Below are positions 1 through 9,327 of a stretch of DNA of 64,000 nucleotides, in pieces. The DNA is from Lacipirellulaceae bacterium (GTDB lineage Bacteria; Planctomycetota; Planctomycetia; Pirellulales; Lacipirellulaceae). The stretch lies in contig JAVJRG010000012.1 in assembly GCA_040218535.1 (NCBI GenBank), forward strand, positions 1,364,001 through 1,428,000, written 5' to 3'. Position 1 is the first letter of the stretch. Each line of letters begins with the position of its first letter. The position numbers and the translations under genes were made by a program. The notes beneath the pieces are model-generated. The model had not been told where the DNA came from, did no database searches, and saw only the letters and a program-made list of their open reading frames with translations.

Positions 1-769
1 CGTCGCTGCATCCGCACGAGGCTTCGCAGCAGTTGTCACCGCAGCAGCCATCGCCACAGCAGTCGTCGGCACATCCGCAAGAAGCTTCGCAGCAGCAGTC
101 GTCACCGCAGCAGCCATCGCCGCAGCAGTTGTCTGAGCAGCCACAGCTTGCTTCGCAGCAGCAGCTTTTCTTGCGATTGAAGAGCTTGCTCAAGCAGCAG
201 GTACGCTTCTTCTTGCAGCAGCAGCTTTGAGCAGCGCAACCGCAGGAAGCTTCGCAGCAGCTGTCACCGCAGCAGCCATCGCCGCAGCAGTCGTCAGCAC
301 ATCCGCAAGAGGCTTCGCAGCAACCGTTACCACAGCAGCCATCGCCGCAGCAGTCGTCGGCGCAACCGCAGGAAGCTTCGCAGCATCCGTCACCGCAGCA
401 GCCATCACCACAGCAGTCGTCTGAGCATCCGCACGAGGCTTCGCAGCAGCACTTGCTCTTACGGCTGAAGAGCTTGCTCAAGAAGCAGCTACGCTTCTTC
501 TTGCAGCAGCAGCTCGAAGCGCAACCGCAGGAAGCTTCGCAGCAGTTGTCGCTGCATCCGCAAGAGGCTTCGCAGCATCCATCGCCACAGCATCCATCGT
601 CACAGCCGCAGCAGTCGTCGGCACAGCCACACGACTTCTCGCAGCAACATTGGGGCTCACAGGAGTCGCAGCCACAGCCGCAACCGAGCATTTTGTCCAT
701 CAAGCCGCCGTAGCTTTGGCTTGTCAGACAGATGCTCAACATGAGCGCTCCTAACAGTTTACCTTTCAT
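1..769 (-). CDS. Secreted cysteine-repeat protein (C-terminus off the window)
   Basis: Reads from an ATG at 769, with AGGAG ten bases upstream, to the window edge without a stop, so the C-terminus is missing. About 256 residues are visible. The first ~22 form a signal peptide ([16 protein letters not shown] core). The next ~230 carry roughly 80 cysteines. The repeat unit is CCEASCGC followed by S/A-D-D/N and CCGDGCCGD-type steps; I count nine EASCG copies plus one EKSCG variant. Two basic inserts ([17 protein letters not shown] and [17 protein letters not shown]) break the array, each flanked by CCC triplets. Such density suggests a metal-binding or disulfide-crosslinked extracytoplasmic protein, but no family is recognised and the function is inferred. 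The two other minus-strand frames give low-complexity Ala/Val text and are not coding. Coding is supported by start, RBS, signal peptide and residue periodicity. Confidence 0.85.
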   Translation of the reverse strand, partial: MKGKLLGALMLSICLTSQSYGGLMDKMLGCGCGCDSCEPQCCCEKSCGCADDCCGCDDGCCGDGCCEASCGCSDNCCEASCGCASSCCCKKKRSCFLSKLFSRKSKCCCEASCGCSDDCCGDGCCGDGCCEASCGCADDCCGDGCCGNGCCEASCGCADDCCGDGCCGDSCCEASCGCAAQSCCCKKKRTCCLSKLFNRKKSCCCEASCGCSDNCCGDGCCGDDCCCEASCGCADDCCGDGCCGDNCCEASCGCSD

Positions 770-1507
770 CGATCAACGTCTCCTATAACGTTGGGGACAC
801 TTAAGGTGGGTGTGTCGGAAGTCGTCGACTTCGCTGGTATGCTCCGCACTCTCGCGTTGGTGTGTCGTGTTGACTTTGAGCGAGTGGCGTGGCGCCTTAT
901 GGGTTGGCAGAGCGGCGGGAGTCGGGCTACCCAGCTCAAGTGGGCAACTTCGACACGTGGTTCTCATTGCGGCCGTCCCCGGGCAGTGTGTCGAACCTGG
1001 TCGAGCCAATCCATGACTCGAAACTCATCTGGGCCAGGAGTCCAACACTCGCAATGAGAGGTGGGCGTCGCCTCGTTCCTTTGCTGCACCTCGCTGTGAA
1101 CTAACGGTGCACCATGAAGCGACATCACGGACTATCGGCCCTGAGAAAGCAGGCGCTTGAGGATGCGGAAGTAATTTTCAGCAAGTGGTTTAGGTCAACT
1201 GTTGGGTAAACTTTGCCGGTCCGCGAAGCGGTTCTTGCGATACTGGTTGTCCGTTGGCGGAGCTGTGCGAGCGAGTAGAAATAGGGCGGAAAAGCTGCTA
1301 TGGTTTACCTAAGTTGACGTGCAGATTCGATCGTCTTTGTCAGTTTACGCAGCAGTCGGAAGAGTCGACTTCCGGGGAAACCATGCCCTAATCGTCACAG
1401 CTTCTCACTAGCAGCACGTCCGCTTGTCGAGTCATGCACCAACCAAGACAATAGTCCCTCCGGCATTCACGCCCCCGCCTTACCTACCTCTCCCCGAAGA
1501 GCTTGCA
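770..1507. other. Long intergenic region without a convincing gene
   Basis: About 740 bases between the divergent Cys-repeat gene and the first PQQ gene. Short open frames here lack signal peptides, recognisable motifs and ribosome sites. An imperfect inverted repeat is visible, with arms 1193-1211 and 1303-1318 (GTCAACTGTTGGGTAAAC against GTTTACCTAAGTTGAC). It could be the ends of a small decayed element. Promoters for both flanking genes must lie here, but none stands out. Confidence 0.5.
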
Positions 1508-3784
1508 GTGATCGAGTCACTTCCTCGCTACGCTAATCTTTGTTTACGAATCCTCATTCTCGGCTTGCTATTAAGCCCGACGAGCGACGCGTTCGCTGAG
1601 TCGTCTGCTGGTGGTTGGGCGACAGTCCGTGGCCCTCAACAGAATCGCAGTTCGACAGCCAAAGGTCTACCGACCAAGTGGAGCCCTCGCGGTGGCGAGG
1701 GGAGCAACTTACTCTGGAAGCGCGAGGACTTAGGGAGCCGAAGCACGCCGGTAGTTTTTGATGGCAAGCTTTACACGCTGGTGCGTGATAAACCGGGTAC
1801 GAAGAACGAGGGAGAGAAAGTCATCTGCGTTGACGCGAAGACGGGCGAGGATATCTGGGAACATGCGTTTAACGTTTACGCCGCCGATGTCCCTGATACC
1901 CGCGTCGCTTGGTCCTCGTGCGTGGTGGATCCCGAAACGGGTCGCGTCTACGCGATGGGCGTCGGTAACTATTTTTGTTGCTTGGAAGGCGATACCGGCA
2001 AAGTTGTTTGGGACCGCAGTCTGCAAGAAGAATTTGGCTTTCTCAACACCTTCGGCGGGCGCACGAATCTGCCGCTGGTGTTTGAAGATACCGTGCTCAT
2101 TAGTGCCGTGGTGATTGGCTGGGGCGATACGCCGGAGTTCGGCTCGCTGGCGAAGCCGGCTCACCGCTTCTTATGCTTTGACAAAGCCAACGGCGACCTA
2201 CGCTGGCTCAACGGGACGGGCATTTCGCCGTACGATACGACCTACAGCACGCCGACGATCGCGGTAGTGGGCGGCGTGCAGCAGTTGATCTTTGGCTCGG
2301 GCGATGGTGGCGTGTGGGGCTTCCAGCCGCGCACCGGCGTCCGACTGTGGAATTATCCCTTCTCGCGACGCGGGCTTGATGCGACACCACTGGTGGTCGG
2401 CAACACGGTTTACATGTCGCAGAATCAAGAGAACACAGTCGGCACCGCGATGGGGGCGGTCGTGGCGCTGGATGCAACGCAACGTGGCGATCTGACCGGT
2501 AAAGAGCTTTGGAAACGCTACCAGATCATGGCGGGGAAGTGTTCGCCGGTGTTGATCGCCGATCAACTCTGGGTCGTTGACGACGGGGCCAAGCTTCATA
2601 CGCTTGATCCCAAAACGGGAAAGCCAATCGGACGCCGTCAGAGCTTGGGCCGCGTGCAACGTAGCTCGCCCATCGTGTCAGACGGCAAAGTCTATGTCTG
2701 CACCAACGGCGGTCGCTGGTACGTGCTGGAGCCCGACGGTCAGCGAGTGAAAATCCTTGACCGTGTGCAACTCCCGGGGCAGGCTTCGAATGACGGTTCG
2801 CCCATCATTGCCGAGGGGCGGATTTATCTGCCGACTTCCGATTCGCTCTATTGCATTTCCGACGGCAAAGAAGCAAGCTACGATCCCTTGCCCGAATTGC
2901 CGCAAGAGGACCCAATCACCGACAAGACGCCAGCCGTGGTGCAAGTGATTCCCTACGATGCTTTGCTTAAGCCGGGTGAGAGTCTCACCTACACGGTCCG
3001 CACCTATAATGCTGCGGGGCAGTTTCTCGGTGAAGCGAACGGCGAAGAAGCAAGCTTTACGGTCAGTGGCCCTGGGGAGATTGATGCCAGCGGCAACTTT
3101 ATGGCCTCAACCAGCGCACACCACACTGCCGCCCTGATCAAATGCAAGGTGGGCGACGTCGAGGGGACTGCCCGTGTGCGTATCATTCCACCGCTGCCTT
3201 GGGAGTTCGACTTTGAGAGCGGCGATAAGATGCCGCTCTCTTGGGTTGGCGGTCGCGTCAGGTACGTTCCTGAGGAGGTTGATGGCGAGCGAGTGGCTTT
3301 CAAGCCGGATGTGCTTCCCGTACCACGCAAGGCAGACAACAAGCTGGGTACCCGCAGCGACATGTGGATGGGGCCTTCCGACATGAGCGACTATACGATC
3401 CAAGCCGACGTCCGTTTGACCGAGAAGGATAGCAGTTTGGGTGACTTCGGCGTTTACAACTGTGGTTACACACTGACCGTACGTTCCTCGAATGAGGAAC
3501 TTCGGCTTTACAGTTGGAGCCCACACGATCATCGCACATTTGCGACGGTGAACTTTGAGCCTGAGCCGGATGTTTGGTATCGGTTGAAGCTGAAAGTCGT
3601 TGCGGACGAATATTCAGCGAATGTCCAAGGCAAGGTTTGGCCTCGCGATGAGGAAGAACCCACCAAGTGGACCGTCGAGATGACCGATGAGCGACCCATC
3701 AGCAAGGGCAGTCCGGGCCTCTACGGCAATGCCGGACCAGCGCCGTTTTATGTGGACAACGTGACCGTGACACCGAATGAATAG
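1508..3784 (+). CDS. Secreted PQQ-type beta-propeller protein with C-terminal lectin-like domain
   Basis: Predicted exported protein of about 758 residues. The GTG at 1508 (GAAGAG six bases upstream) puts a good signal peptide at the N-terminus, with hydrophobic core LRILILGLLL and a likely cut after DAFA. A TTG at 1424 would add 28 proline-rich residues before it. Residues ~35-450 hold repeated blades of the PQQ/BamB-like type, such as GKLYTL, GKVYVC, GRIYLPT and LDPKTGKP. A short Ig-like stretch follows, rich in A-S-G-x-F, and the last ~200 residues resemble the concanavalin A-like/3-keto-disaccharide hydrolase fold (WEFDFESG at its start, FYVDNVTV at its end). No enzymatic activity can be assigned; PQQ binding itself is not shown. 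It probably forms a pair with the similar gene 111 bases downstream. The fold call is confident and the role unknown. Confidence 0.85.
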   Translation: MIESLPRYANLCLRILILGLLLSPTSDAFAESSAGGWATVRGPQQNRSSTAKGLPTKWSPRGGEGSNLLWKREDLGSRSTPVVFDGKLYTLVRDKPGTKNEGEKVICVDAKTGEDIWEHAFNVYAADVPDTRVAWSSCVVDPETGRVYAMGVGNYFCCLEGDTGKVVWDRSLQEEFGFLNTFGGRTNLPLVFEDTVLISAVVIGWGDTPEFGSLAKPAHRFLCFDKANGDLRWLNGTGISPYDTTYSTPTIAVVGGVQQLIFGSGDGGVWGFQPRTGVRLWNYPFSRRGLDATPLVVGNTVYMSQNQENTVGTAMGAVVALDATQRGDLTGKELWKRYQIMAGKCSPVLIADQLWVVDDGAKLHTLDPKTGKPIGRRQSLGRVQRSSPIVSDGKVYVCTNGGRWYVLEPDGQRVKILDRVQLPGQASNDGSPIIAEGRIYLPTSDSLYCISDGKEASYDPLPELPQEDPITDKTPAVVQVIPYDALLKPGESLTYTVRTYNAAGQFLGEANGEEASFTVSGPGEIDASGNFMASTSAHHTAALIKCKVGDVEGTARVRIIPPLPWEFDFESGDKMPLSWVGGRVRYVPEEVDGERVAFKPDVLPVPRKADNKLGTRSDMWMGPSDMSDYTIQADVRLTEKDSSLGDFGVYNCGYTLTVRSSNEELRLYSWSPHDHRTFATVNFEPEPDVWYRLKLKVVADEYSANVQGKVWPRDEEEPTKWTVEMTDERPISKGSPGLYGNAGPAPFYVDNVTVTPNE

Positions 3785-3794
3785 TGGTGTGTTC

Positions 3795-3862
3795 AGCGGC
3801 GAGCCGAAGGCGACCCGTAACATGAAGCAATTCTGAAAAACCGTCGCCTGCGGCTTCGGGCT
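3795..3862. repeat. Intergenic palindrome between the two PQQ genes
   Basis: Arms 3795-3814 and 3843-3862 (AGCGGCGAGCCGAAGGCGAC against GTCGCCTGCGGCTTCGGGCT) pair imperfectly over about 20 bases. The right arm resembles the inner arms of the nested palindrome at 15765-15826, which suggests one dispersed family. As RNA it would form a hairpin between the two genes and could modulate read-through. Confidence 0.6.
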
Positions 3863-3895
3863 AAACGATCAAAAACGCAAGCAGCAATAACCTCA

Positions 3896-5671
3896 ATGAA
3901 TACAAAACCAAAGAAGATTCTCGCCCTCACACTTGCTGCAACCGCAGGTTGGTTAAGCAGTTTCAGCCTAGACCTCGTCGTTGGTAAGACGGTCACAGCA
4001 GCCAACGCGATTGACACGGAGCAGACCGGTGATTGGCCTCAGTGGGGCGGCACGCCCCAACGGAACAACGTCCCCGTCGCGTCAGGCATTCCCACCGAAT
4101 GGGAGATCGGCGACTTCGACTACGAGACGGGCGAGTGGGATTCCACGAACGCGAAGAACATCAAGTGGGTCGCCAAACTCGGTTCGCAGTCTTACGGCAA
4201 TGCGGTTGTGGCTGATGGACGAATCTTCATTGGTACCAACAACAGTGGCGGTTGGCTGAAACGTTATCCTTCGGACGTCGACCTCGGCTGCTTGCTCTGT
4301 TTCGATCTAGAAACGGGCAAATTCCTTTGGCAGCACAGTAGCGAGAAGCTCCCTTCGGGCCGCGTCCACGATTGGCCTTTGCAAGGGATTTGTTCCGCGA
4401 GCTACGTCGAAGGCGATCGACTGTGGTTTGTGACCAGTCGTGGTGAAGTTCGCTGTGTCGATACTGCCGGATTCCACGACGACGAGAACGATGGTCCGTT
4501 CAAAGAAGAAGAGGCGATCATCAAGGAGAAGGGGCACGAGTACAACATGAAGGAAGAGTCGGATGTCGTCTGGGTATTCGACATGATGGAAAAGCTGAAG
4601 ATCTCGCAGCACAACATGTGTAGCTGCTCGGTGACTGCCGCGGGCGATGTGTTGTTTGTGAACACCTCCAATGGCGTTGATGTCGAGCACAACTACATTC
4701 CTGCGCCTGAGGCCCCCAGCTTCTTTGCGATGAACAAGAACACCGGCGAGGTTCTGTGGACCGATAATTCACCGGGCCTGAACATCCTCCACGGCCAGTG
4801 GTCTTCGCCCACTTACGCGGAAATCAATGGCCAAGCGCAGGTGATTTTCGGCGGCGGCGATGGCTGGGTTTATAGTTTTGACCCTGCTGGTGACGGGAAG
4901 GGTGGTCCGAAACTGCTATGGCGATTTGACGCGAATCCCAAGGAATCGAAATGGGAACTTATGGGCAAGGGAACGCGGAATAACATCATCGCAACACCCG
5001 TTGTGTACGAAGGGAACGTTTACGTTGCCGTCGGCCAAGACCCAGAACACGGCGAGGGCGTCGGTCATCTTTGGTGCATCGACCCCAATAAAGAAGGCGA
5101 TGTTAGTCCCGAGTTGGCTTACAACTCGGAGGACCCCGACAAGATCATCCCTCACAAACGCGTGCAAGCGGTGATCCCTGAGGAGGGAGACTTCGCTCGA
5201 CCGAACCCTAACAGCGCGGTGATCTGGCACTATGAAGGGTTCGACAAGAACGGCGACGGCGAACTTGAATTCGGAGAGACCATGCACCGCAGTTGCGGTA
5301 CGGTCGCCATCAAGGACGACGTCCTCTACATCGCCGACTTTAGTGGCCTGTTCCACTGCCTCGACGCCAAGACTGGCAAGTTCAATTGGAACTACGACAT
5401 GCTCTCAGCGGCTTGGGGCTCGCCATTGATCGTTGACGGCAAGGTCTTCATTGGCGACGAGGATGGCGAGATGGCAATCTTCAATCATTCAGCCGACCCC
5501 AAAAAAGCCATGAAGCCCGAGTACGAAGATGACCCTGAGAGCGAGATGGTTCCGTTCTACGGGCAACCTTACATGGGGGCAACGGTTTACAGCACACCGA
5601 TTGTTTCTGGCGGAGTGCTGTACATAAGCAGTCAGTCGCATCTGTTCGCGATTGAAGCTGATCAAGAGTAG
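3896..5671 (+). CDS. Secreted PQQ-type beta-propeller protein with an EF-hand loop
   Basis: 591 residues from ATG 3896. The N-terminus (MNTKPKKILALTLAATAGW) is a signal peptide. Propeller blades recur along the length: DLETGKFLWQ, NKNTGEVLWT, LWCIDP, DAKTGKFNWN and a final GGVLYISSQSHLFAIE. Residues 450-461 read DKNGDGELEFGE, a canonical EF-hand calcium loop with acidic or oxygen ligands at positions 1, 3, 5, 9 and 12. It lies between blades, next to MHRSCG. The family is common in planctomycetes and is usually annotated as PQQ-binding-like or quinoprotein-like, but there is no dehydrogenase catalytic signature, so I infer a structural or binding role outside the cytoplasm. It follows a sister gene on the same strand, with a palindrome in the 111-base gap. 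Confidence 0.88.
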   Translation: MNTKPKKILALTLAATAGWLSSFSLDLVVGKTVTAANAIDTEQTGDWPQWGGTPQRNNVPVASGIPTEWEIGDFDYETGEWDSTNAKNIKWVAKLGSQSYGNAVVADGRIFIGTNNSGGWLKRYPSDVDLGCLLCFDLETGKFLWQHSSEKLPSGRVHDWPLQGICSASYVEGDRLWFVTSRGEVRCVDTAGFHDDENDGPFKEEEAIIKEKGHEYNMKEESDVVWVFDMMEKLKISQHNMCSCSVTAAGDVLFVNTSNGVDVEHNYIPAPEAPSFFAMNKNTGEVLWTDNSPGLNILHGQWSSPTYAEINGQAQVIFGGGDGWVYSFDPAGDGKGGPKLLWRFDANPKESKWELMGKGTRNNIIATPVVYEGNVYVAVGQDPEHGEGVGHLWCIDPNKEGDVSPELAYNSEDPDKIIPHKRVQAVIPEEGDFARPNPNSAVIWHYEGFDKNGDGELEFGETMHRSCGTVAIKDDVLYIADFSGLFHCLDAKTGKFNWNYDMLSAAWGSPLIVDGKVFIGDEDGEMAIFNHSADPKKAMKPEYEDDPESEMVPFYGQPYMGATVYSTPIVSGGVLYISSQSHLFAIEADQE

Positions 5672-5686
5672 CGATGCCAAAGTTAG

Positions 5687-5763
5687 CCACGGATCGCACG
5701 GATGACACAAATTTGAAGAACAGAAGGCACGATTTCCATCCGTGTTCTCCGTGCAATCCGTGG
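5687..5763. repeat. Dispersed palindrome of the CCACGGAT family
   Basis: The left arm starts CCACGGATCGCACGGATGACAC at 5687. The right arm, ending at 5763, reads in reverse complement CCACGGATTGCACGGAGAACAC. It lies between two convergent genes, where the hairpin could end transcripts from both sides. The same text recurs at 15711-15873. Confidence 0.75.
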
Positions 5764-5791
5764 CCTAATGTTTACGTTATCAGCTTGAAGA

Positions 5792-7597
5792 CTATCCGCT
5801 GAAGTAAACATACGCCCCGATAATCGCGGCAACTACCGTTGCCGAGGCAACCACATCGAGCCCGCTCCAACTTGCGCGCGTTTTCGAGAGGTCTTCTTCC
5901 GAGACTTCGCCGTAGGTCAGGCCTTTTATCTGCTGGTAATTGGGAGCTGCCGTGAGCCAACTGACGATCGCCATGACGGCTGCGCTCACCAGAAAGATCA
6001 GCAGGCTGAAATACTGGAAGTACATGTTGTTGATGACATAGTTCAGGCTTCCTGGTGCATAACCGTCTTCGTAGCCTTTCCAGCCGAGGCTCACGGGGGT
6101 GTCGATAGCCAGCCGCCATAGGCCCAGAGCAAAGCCAACGATCAAAGCGGCTAGGCAGCCTTTCGAGTTTGCCCTGCGAAAGAAGATGCCGCCGAAGAAT
6201 ACGACGAAGATCGGCGGGGCAAGATACGCTTGAACGCTTTGTAGATATCCGTAGAGGCCCGACTGGTTGGCGATTACCGGCACCCAAGCCAATCCGAGAG
6301 CAACCATCACTGCCGTCGCGACACGGCCGATCCACACGAGTTGGCTCTGCGTGGCATCGGGGCGCAGCTTGCTATAGAGGTCAATGGTAAACAACGTCGA
6401 GCAGGCATTGAAGACACCCGCGAGCGAACTCATCAACGCTGAAAGCAGCCCGGCAACGACAATGCCGCGGATGCCGGCAGGCAGGACATTCATCACCATC
6501 ATCGGGAAGGCCGCTTGGGCTTCGCCCCGCACGACTTGGCCGCTCTCATCGATCAAAACATCAAGTCCGGCGGTTTCGCCCTGTTTGGCCAGTGCAAAGC
6601 AGATCATCCCTGGGATGATGAAAATGAAGACCGGCAGCAGCTTTAGAAAGGCCGCGAAGATACTCCCACGGCGGGCCTGCGTTTCGTTGCGGGCACCCAA
6701 GACCCGCTGAACGATGTATTGGTCGGTACACCAATACCAGAGACCAATGATCGGTGCGCAGAACAGCATGCCGACCCAAGGGTAAACACCTCGATCGCCA
6801 TAGATGGATTGCGAAGGTGAATTGTCGAAGTACCAAGCCGCACGGGTCTCTTCGCGAACGGGCTCCCAGGTCGCTTCGACCTCCTCAGGCATCATTGGCT
6901 GCCAGAGGTTGAACATCTCGCTACCGCAGACTTCGCGCAGTTTCGACCAGCCGCCGAGTTCCTGTAAACCGTAGTACGTGACGAGAACCGAGCCGAGAAT
7001 CAGCACCAAGGTTTGCACGGCTTCCGTATAGGCGACAGCGCGGAACCCACCCAAGACGGTGTAAAGGCCAGTCATCAGGATCACGAGGATCGAGCCGACC
7101 CAGAAGCTATCGATGTTCAGCTCGCCAACGGTGAAACCGAAATCCGGCAGGAGGGTGCGAAACACGATTCCCCCGGCGAAGATGCCCACGGCAATTTTCG
7201 TTAGCACGTATGCGACTAACGAGATCACCGAAAGCATCCAACGCGAGGTCGCGGAGAAACGCTTTTCTAAGAACTCCGGCATCGTGAATACTTGCGACCG
7301 CATGTAGAACGGCACAAGGATCCAGCCTAGCACCAGCAAACACCACGCATGAAGCTCGTAATGCGCGAAGATCACACCATCAGTAGCCCCCGAGCCAGCT
7401 AGGCCAACGAGATGCTCAGAGCCGATGTTCGAAGCGAAGATCGACGCTCCGACGATGAACCAACCTAGGTGCCGACCTGCAAGAAAGTAATCGTCAGTGG
7501 TATCCTTGCTTTGACGAATGACCCACCAAGCTAGCAGGCCGAGCAAAGCAAAGTAGCCACCGATAACCAGCCAGTCGAGCGTTTCCAGCGATTGCAT
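5792..7597 (-). CDS. Sodium:solute symporter (SSS/SLC5 family)
   Basis: 601 residues from ATG 7597, with AGGCGG six bases upstream. A multi-pass membrane protein with about 14 hydrophobic segments. The N-terminal block has the SSS hallmarks: a first helix LVIGGYFALLGLLAWWV, then DDYFLAGRHLGW, then GASIFASNIGSEHLVGLAG, where the first helices line the sodium and substrate site in SLC5 transporters. SRVATAVMVALGLAW-type helices and a long hydrophobic C-terminus follow. It probably co-transports sodium with a sugar or other organic solute; the substrate cannot be read from the sequence. It converges with the upstream PQQ gene and shares no operon with the helicase, whose end is about 100 bases before its start. 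Confidence 0.92.
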   Translation of the reverse strand: MQSLETLDWLVIGGYFALLGLLAWWVIRQSKDTTDDYFLAGRHLGWFIVGASIFASNIGSEHLVGLAGSGATDGVIFAHYELHAWCLLVLGWILVPFYMRSQVFTMPEFLEKRFSATSRWMLSVISLVAYVLTKIAVGIFAGGIVFRTLLPDFGFTVGELNIDSFWVGSILVILMTGLYTVLGGFRAVAYTEAVQTLVLILGSVLVTYYGLQELGGWSKLREVCGSEMFNLWQPMMPEEVEATWEPVREETRAAWYFDNSPSQSIYGDRGVYPWVGMLFCAPIIGLWYWCTDQYIVQRVLGARNETQARRGSIFAAFLKLLPVFIFIIPGMICFALAKQGETAGLDVLIDESGQVVRGEAQAAFPMMVMNVLPAGIRGIVVAGLLSALMSSLAGVFNACSTLFTIDLYSKLRPDATQSQLVWIGRVATAVMVALGLAWVPVIANQSGLYGYLQSVQAYLAPPIFVVFFGGIFFRRANSKGCLAALIVGFALGLWRLAIDTPVSLGWKGYEDGYAPGSLNYVINNMYFQYFSLLIFLVSAAVMAIVSWLTAAPNYQQIKGLTYGEVSEEDLSKTRASWSGLDVVASATVVAAIIGAYVYFSG

Positions 7598-7701
7598 GAG
7601 TGCCGCCTAACTTCAAGAAGAGGTTGTTCGTTGAAGTGGCAGTGTACTGAAAAACTCAGTAAGTGCGAATCGGCTAGTGAAGGCCAGCGAAATCCAGCGA
7701 G

Positions 7702-9327
7702 CTAGCCCTTCTTCGCAGCTCGCTCGCGACGGCCGGGACGGTTTTTTCGCTTACGCGAACCGTTCTTGCTGCCTTCGGCAGTTTTGTTTTTCTTGCCTTT
7801 GAAGTTCGCGGGAGGTTCCGTGCTCCCTTTCCGGCGGCGCGGCTTGGTCTTCGTGGTCGAACTTGATTCGTTCTTCTCACCTTTGTCGTTAACGTCGGTT
7901 CGTGGAGCGTATCGCTTCTTCTTGGCGCCCAGGTTGTCGTTCTTACCGTCGTTGCTCGCGGGCCGCCGTTTTCCTCCGCCGAAGCGTTTTCCACCACCGC
8001 GTTTAGGAGGGCCATTTCCCCGACTTCTTTGTCCTCGCTTAGCGGGTGCCGTGATGGGATCGGTCGGTTCAAATCCTTCGATGCTCGGCTCGACAGGGAT
8101 CGTTCGCTTGGTGAGCCTTTCGATTTGCTTCAGCAAACCTCGTTCGTCACCGGCACAAAACGAAACGGCCACGCCCTCGGCACCGGCTCGGGCTGTGCGG
8201 CCAATCCGATGGACGTAGACTTCGGGTGTTTCGGGAAGGTCGTAGTTCACCACATGCGAAACGCTATCGATGTCCAGCCCGCGAGCAGCGATGTCCGTGG
8301 CGATCAGCACCGGCGGATTGTTGCTCTTGAATTGGGCGAGCGCGCGATTACGCGCTCCTTGACTCTTGTCACCGTGGATAGCGGCAGCACGATGGCCATC
8401 TTTGCGTAGCCGCTTGACCAGTTTGTCCGCACCATGTTTTGTGCGACTGAACACAAGCGTTCTTCCTCGCGGCGTTTCGGTGAGGAAGTGAGCTAGGAAC
8501 TCGGGCTTACGGCGTTTATCAACCAAGTGCACCGATTGCTCGATCCGGTCTGCCGGCTTCGAGTTTGGGGCAACTTGTATCGATTCTGGCTTCTTGAGCC
8601 ACTGTTGAGCCAGCTTGCGAATCTCTCCAGGCATGGTGGCCGAAAACATCAACGTTTGCCGCTTCTCAGGAACCTTGGCGACAATGCGTTTGAGGTCCGG
8701 CAAGAAACCCATGTCGAGCATCTGATCGGCTTCATCAAAGACGAGGATCTCGATTTTCGAGAGATCAATGTGGCCTTGGTTCATCAGATCGAGCAACCGG
8801 CCAGGTGTGGCGACCAACGCATCGACGCCGTGCCGAAGGGCCTTCACTTGTGCATGTTGTCCGACACCGCCATAGACGACCGTCTGTCGAAGCGGCGTAT
8901 ATCTGCCATACTTCTTTAAGCTCTCTTCAATCTGGGCGGCCAATTCTCGTGTCGGTGAAAGTACTAGAGCTCGTAGCGTGCGGGGCTTGGGCTTCCCGCC
9001 GCGTGGGCGTTTCTGTTTATTTTTCGGATCGCGCCGCGGACCTGACTGTGATTTTGGCGGCAGGTTTTGCAGTAGGCGATCAAGCATCGGCAAAGTAAAA
9101 GCCGCTGTCTTGCCGGTGCCCGTTTGGGCGCAACCGATGAGGTCTTTGCCAGCCAGAACAACCGGGATCGCTGCGGCTTGGATCGGCGTTGCCGTCTCGT
9201 AGCCGAGCTCGCTGGTCGCCCGCAGGAAAGGCTCTGCCAGTCCAAGTTGAGTGAAATCCTGTGAGGTTGCTTCTGAGGGAGCGTCTTTCAATGTCACTAA
9301 TCTATTTCTTTCGTGTTGCGATGACAT
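7702..9327 (-). CDS. DEAD-box ATP-dependent RNA helicase, RhlE-like
   Basis: About 541 residues from ATG 9327 (AGGCGG just upstream); a TTG at 9345 would add six residues. All core motifs are present in order: Q motif region after FTQLGLAEPF, motif I AQTGTGKTAAF, Ia PTRELAAQ, Ib TPGRLLDL, II DEAD, III SAT, IV TLVFSRT, V ATDIAARGLDI and VI HRIGRTARAG. The final ~140 residues form a Lys/Arg/Gly-rich low-complexity tail typical of RNA-binding extensions in this family. It unwinds RNA duplexes with ATP, in ribosome assembly or mRNA decay. The 5' region is long (nearly 700 bases to the next gene), so a long leader, as often seen for cold-induced helicases, is possible but not shown. Confidence 0.95.
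   Translation of the reverse strand: MSSQHERNRLVTLKDAPSEATSQDFTQLGLAEPFLRATSELGYETATPIQAAAIPVVLAGKDLIGCAQTGTGKTAAFTLPMLDRLLQNLPPKSQSGPRRDPKNKQKRPRGGKPKPRTLRALVLSPTRELAAQIEESLKKYGRYTPLRQTVVYGGVGQHAQVKALRHGVDALVATPGRLLDLMNQGHIDLSKIEILVFDEADQMLDMGFLPDLKRIVAKVPEKRQTLMFSATMPGEIRKLAQQWLKKPESIQVAPNSKPADRIEQSVHLVDKRRKPEFLAHFLTETPRGRTLVFSRTKHGADKLVKRLRKDGHRAAAIHGDKSQGARNRALAQFKSNNPPVLIATDIAARGLDIDSVSHVVNYDLPETPEVYVHRIGRTARAGAEGVAVSFCAGDERGLLKQIERLTKRTIPVEPSIEGFEPTDPITAPAKRGQRSRGNGPPKRGGGKRFGGGKRRPASNDGKNDNLGAKKKRYAPRTDVNDKGEKNESSSTTKTKPRRRKGSTEPPANFKGKKNKTAEGSKNGSRKRKNRPGRRERAAKKG

Noticed and set aside
190-675. Ala/Val-rich open frames on both strands over the left edge
   Set aside because: They are alternate frames of the Cys-repeat gene; the repeats keep all frames open and give low-complexity text.
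773-1104. Short frames between the Cys-repeat and PQQ genes as a decayed transposase
   Set aside because: The text has a vague resemblance to insertion-sequence flanks but no catalytic motif or terminal repeats, so it cannot be supported.
1508-5671. The two PQQ proteins as quinoprotein dehydrogenases or BamB
   Set aside because: Propeller blades alone do not show PQQ binding; no dehydrogenase catalytic residues or BamB context (bam genes) are present.
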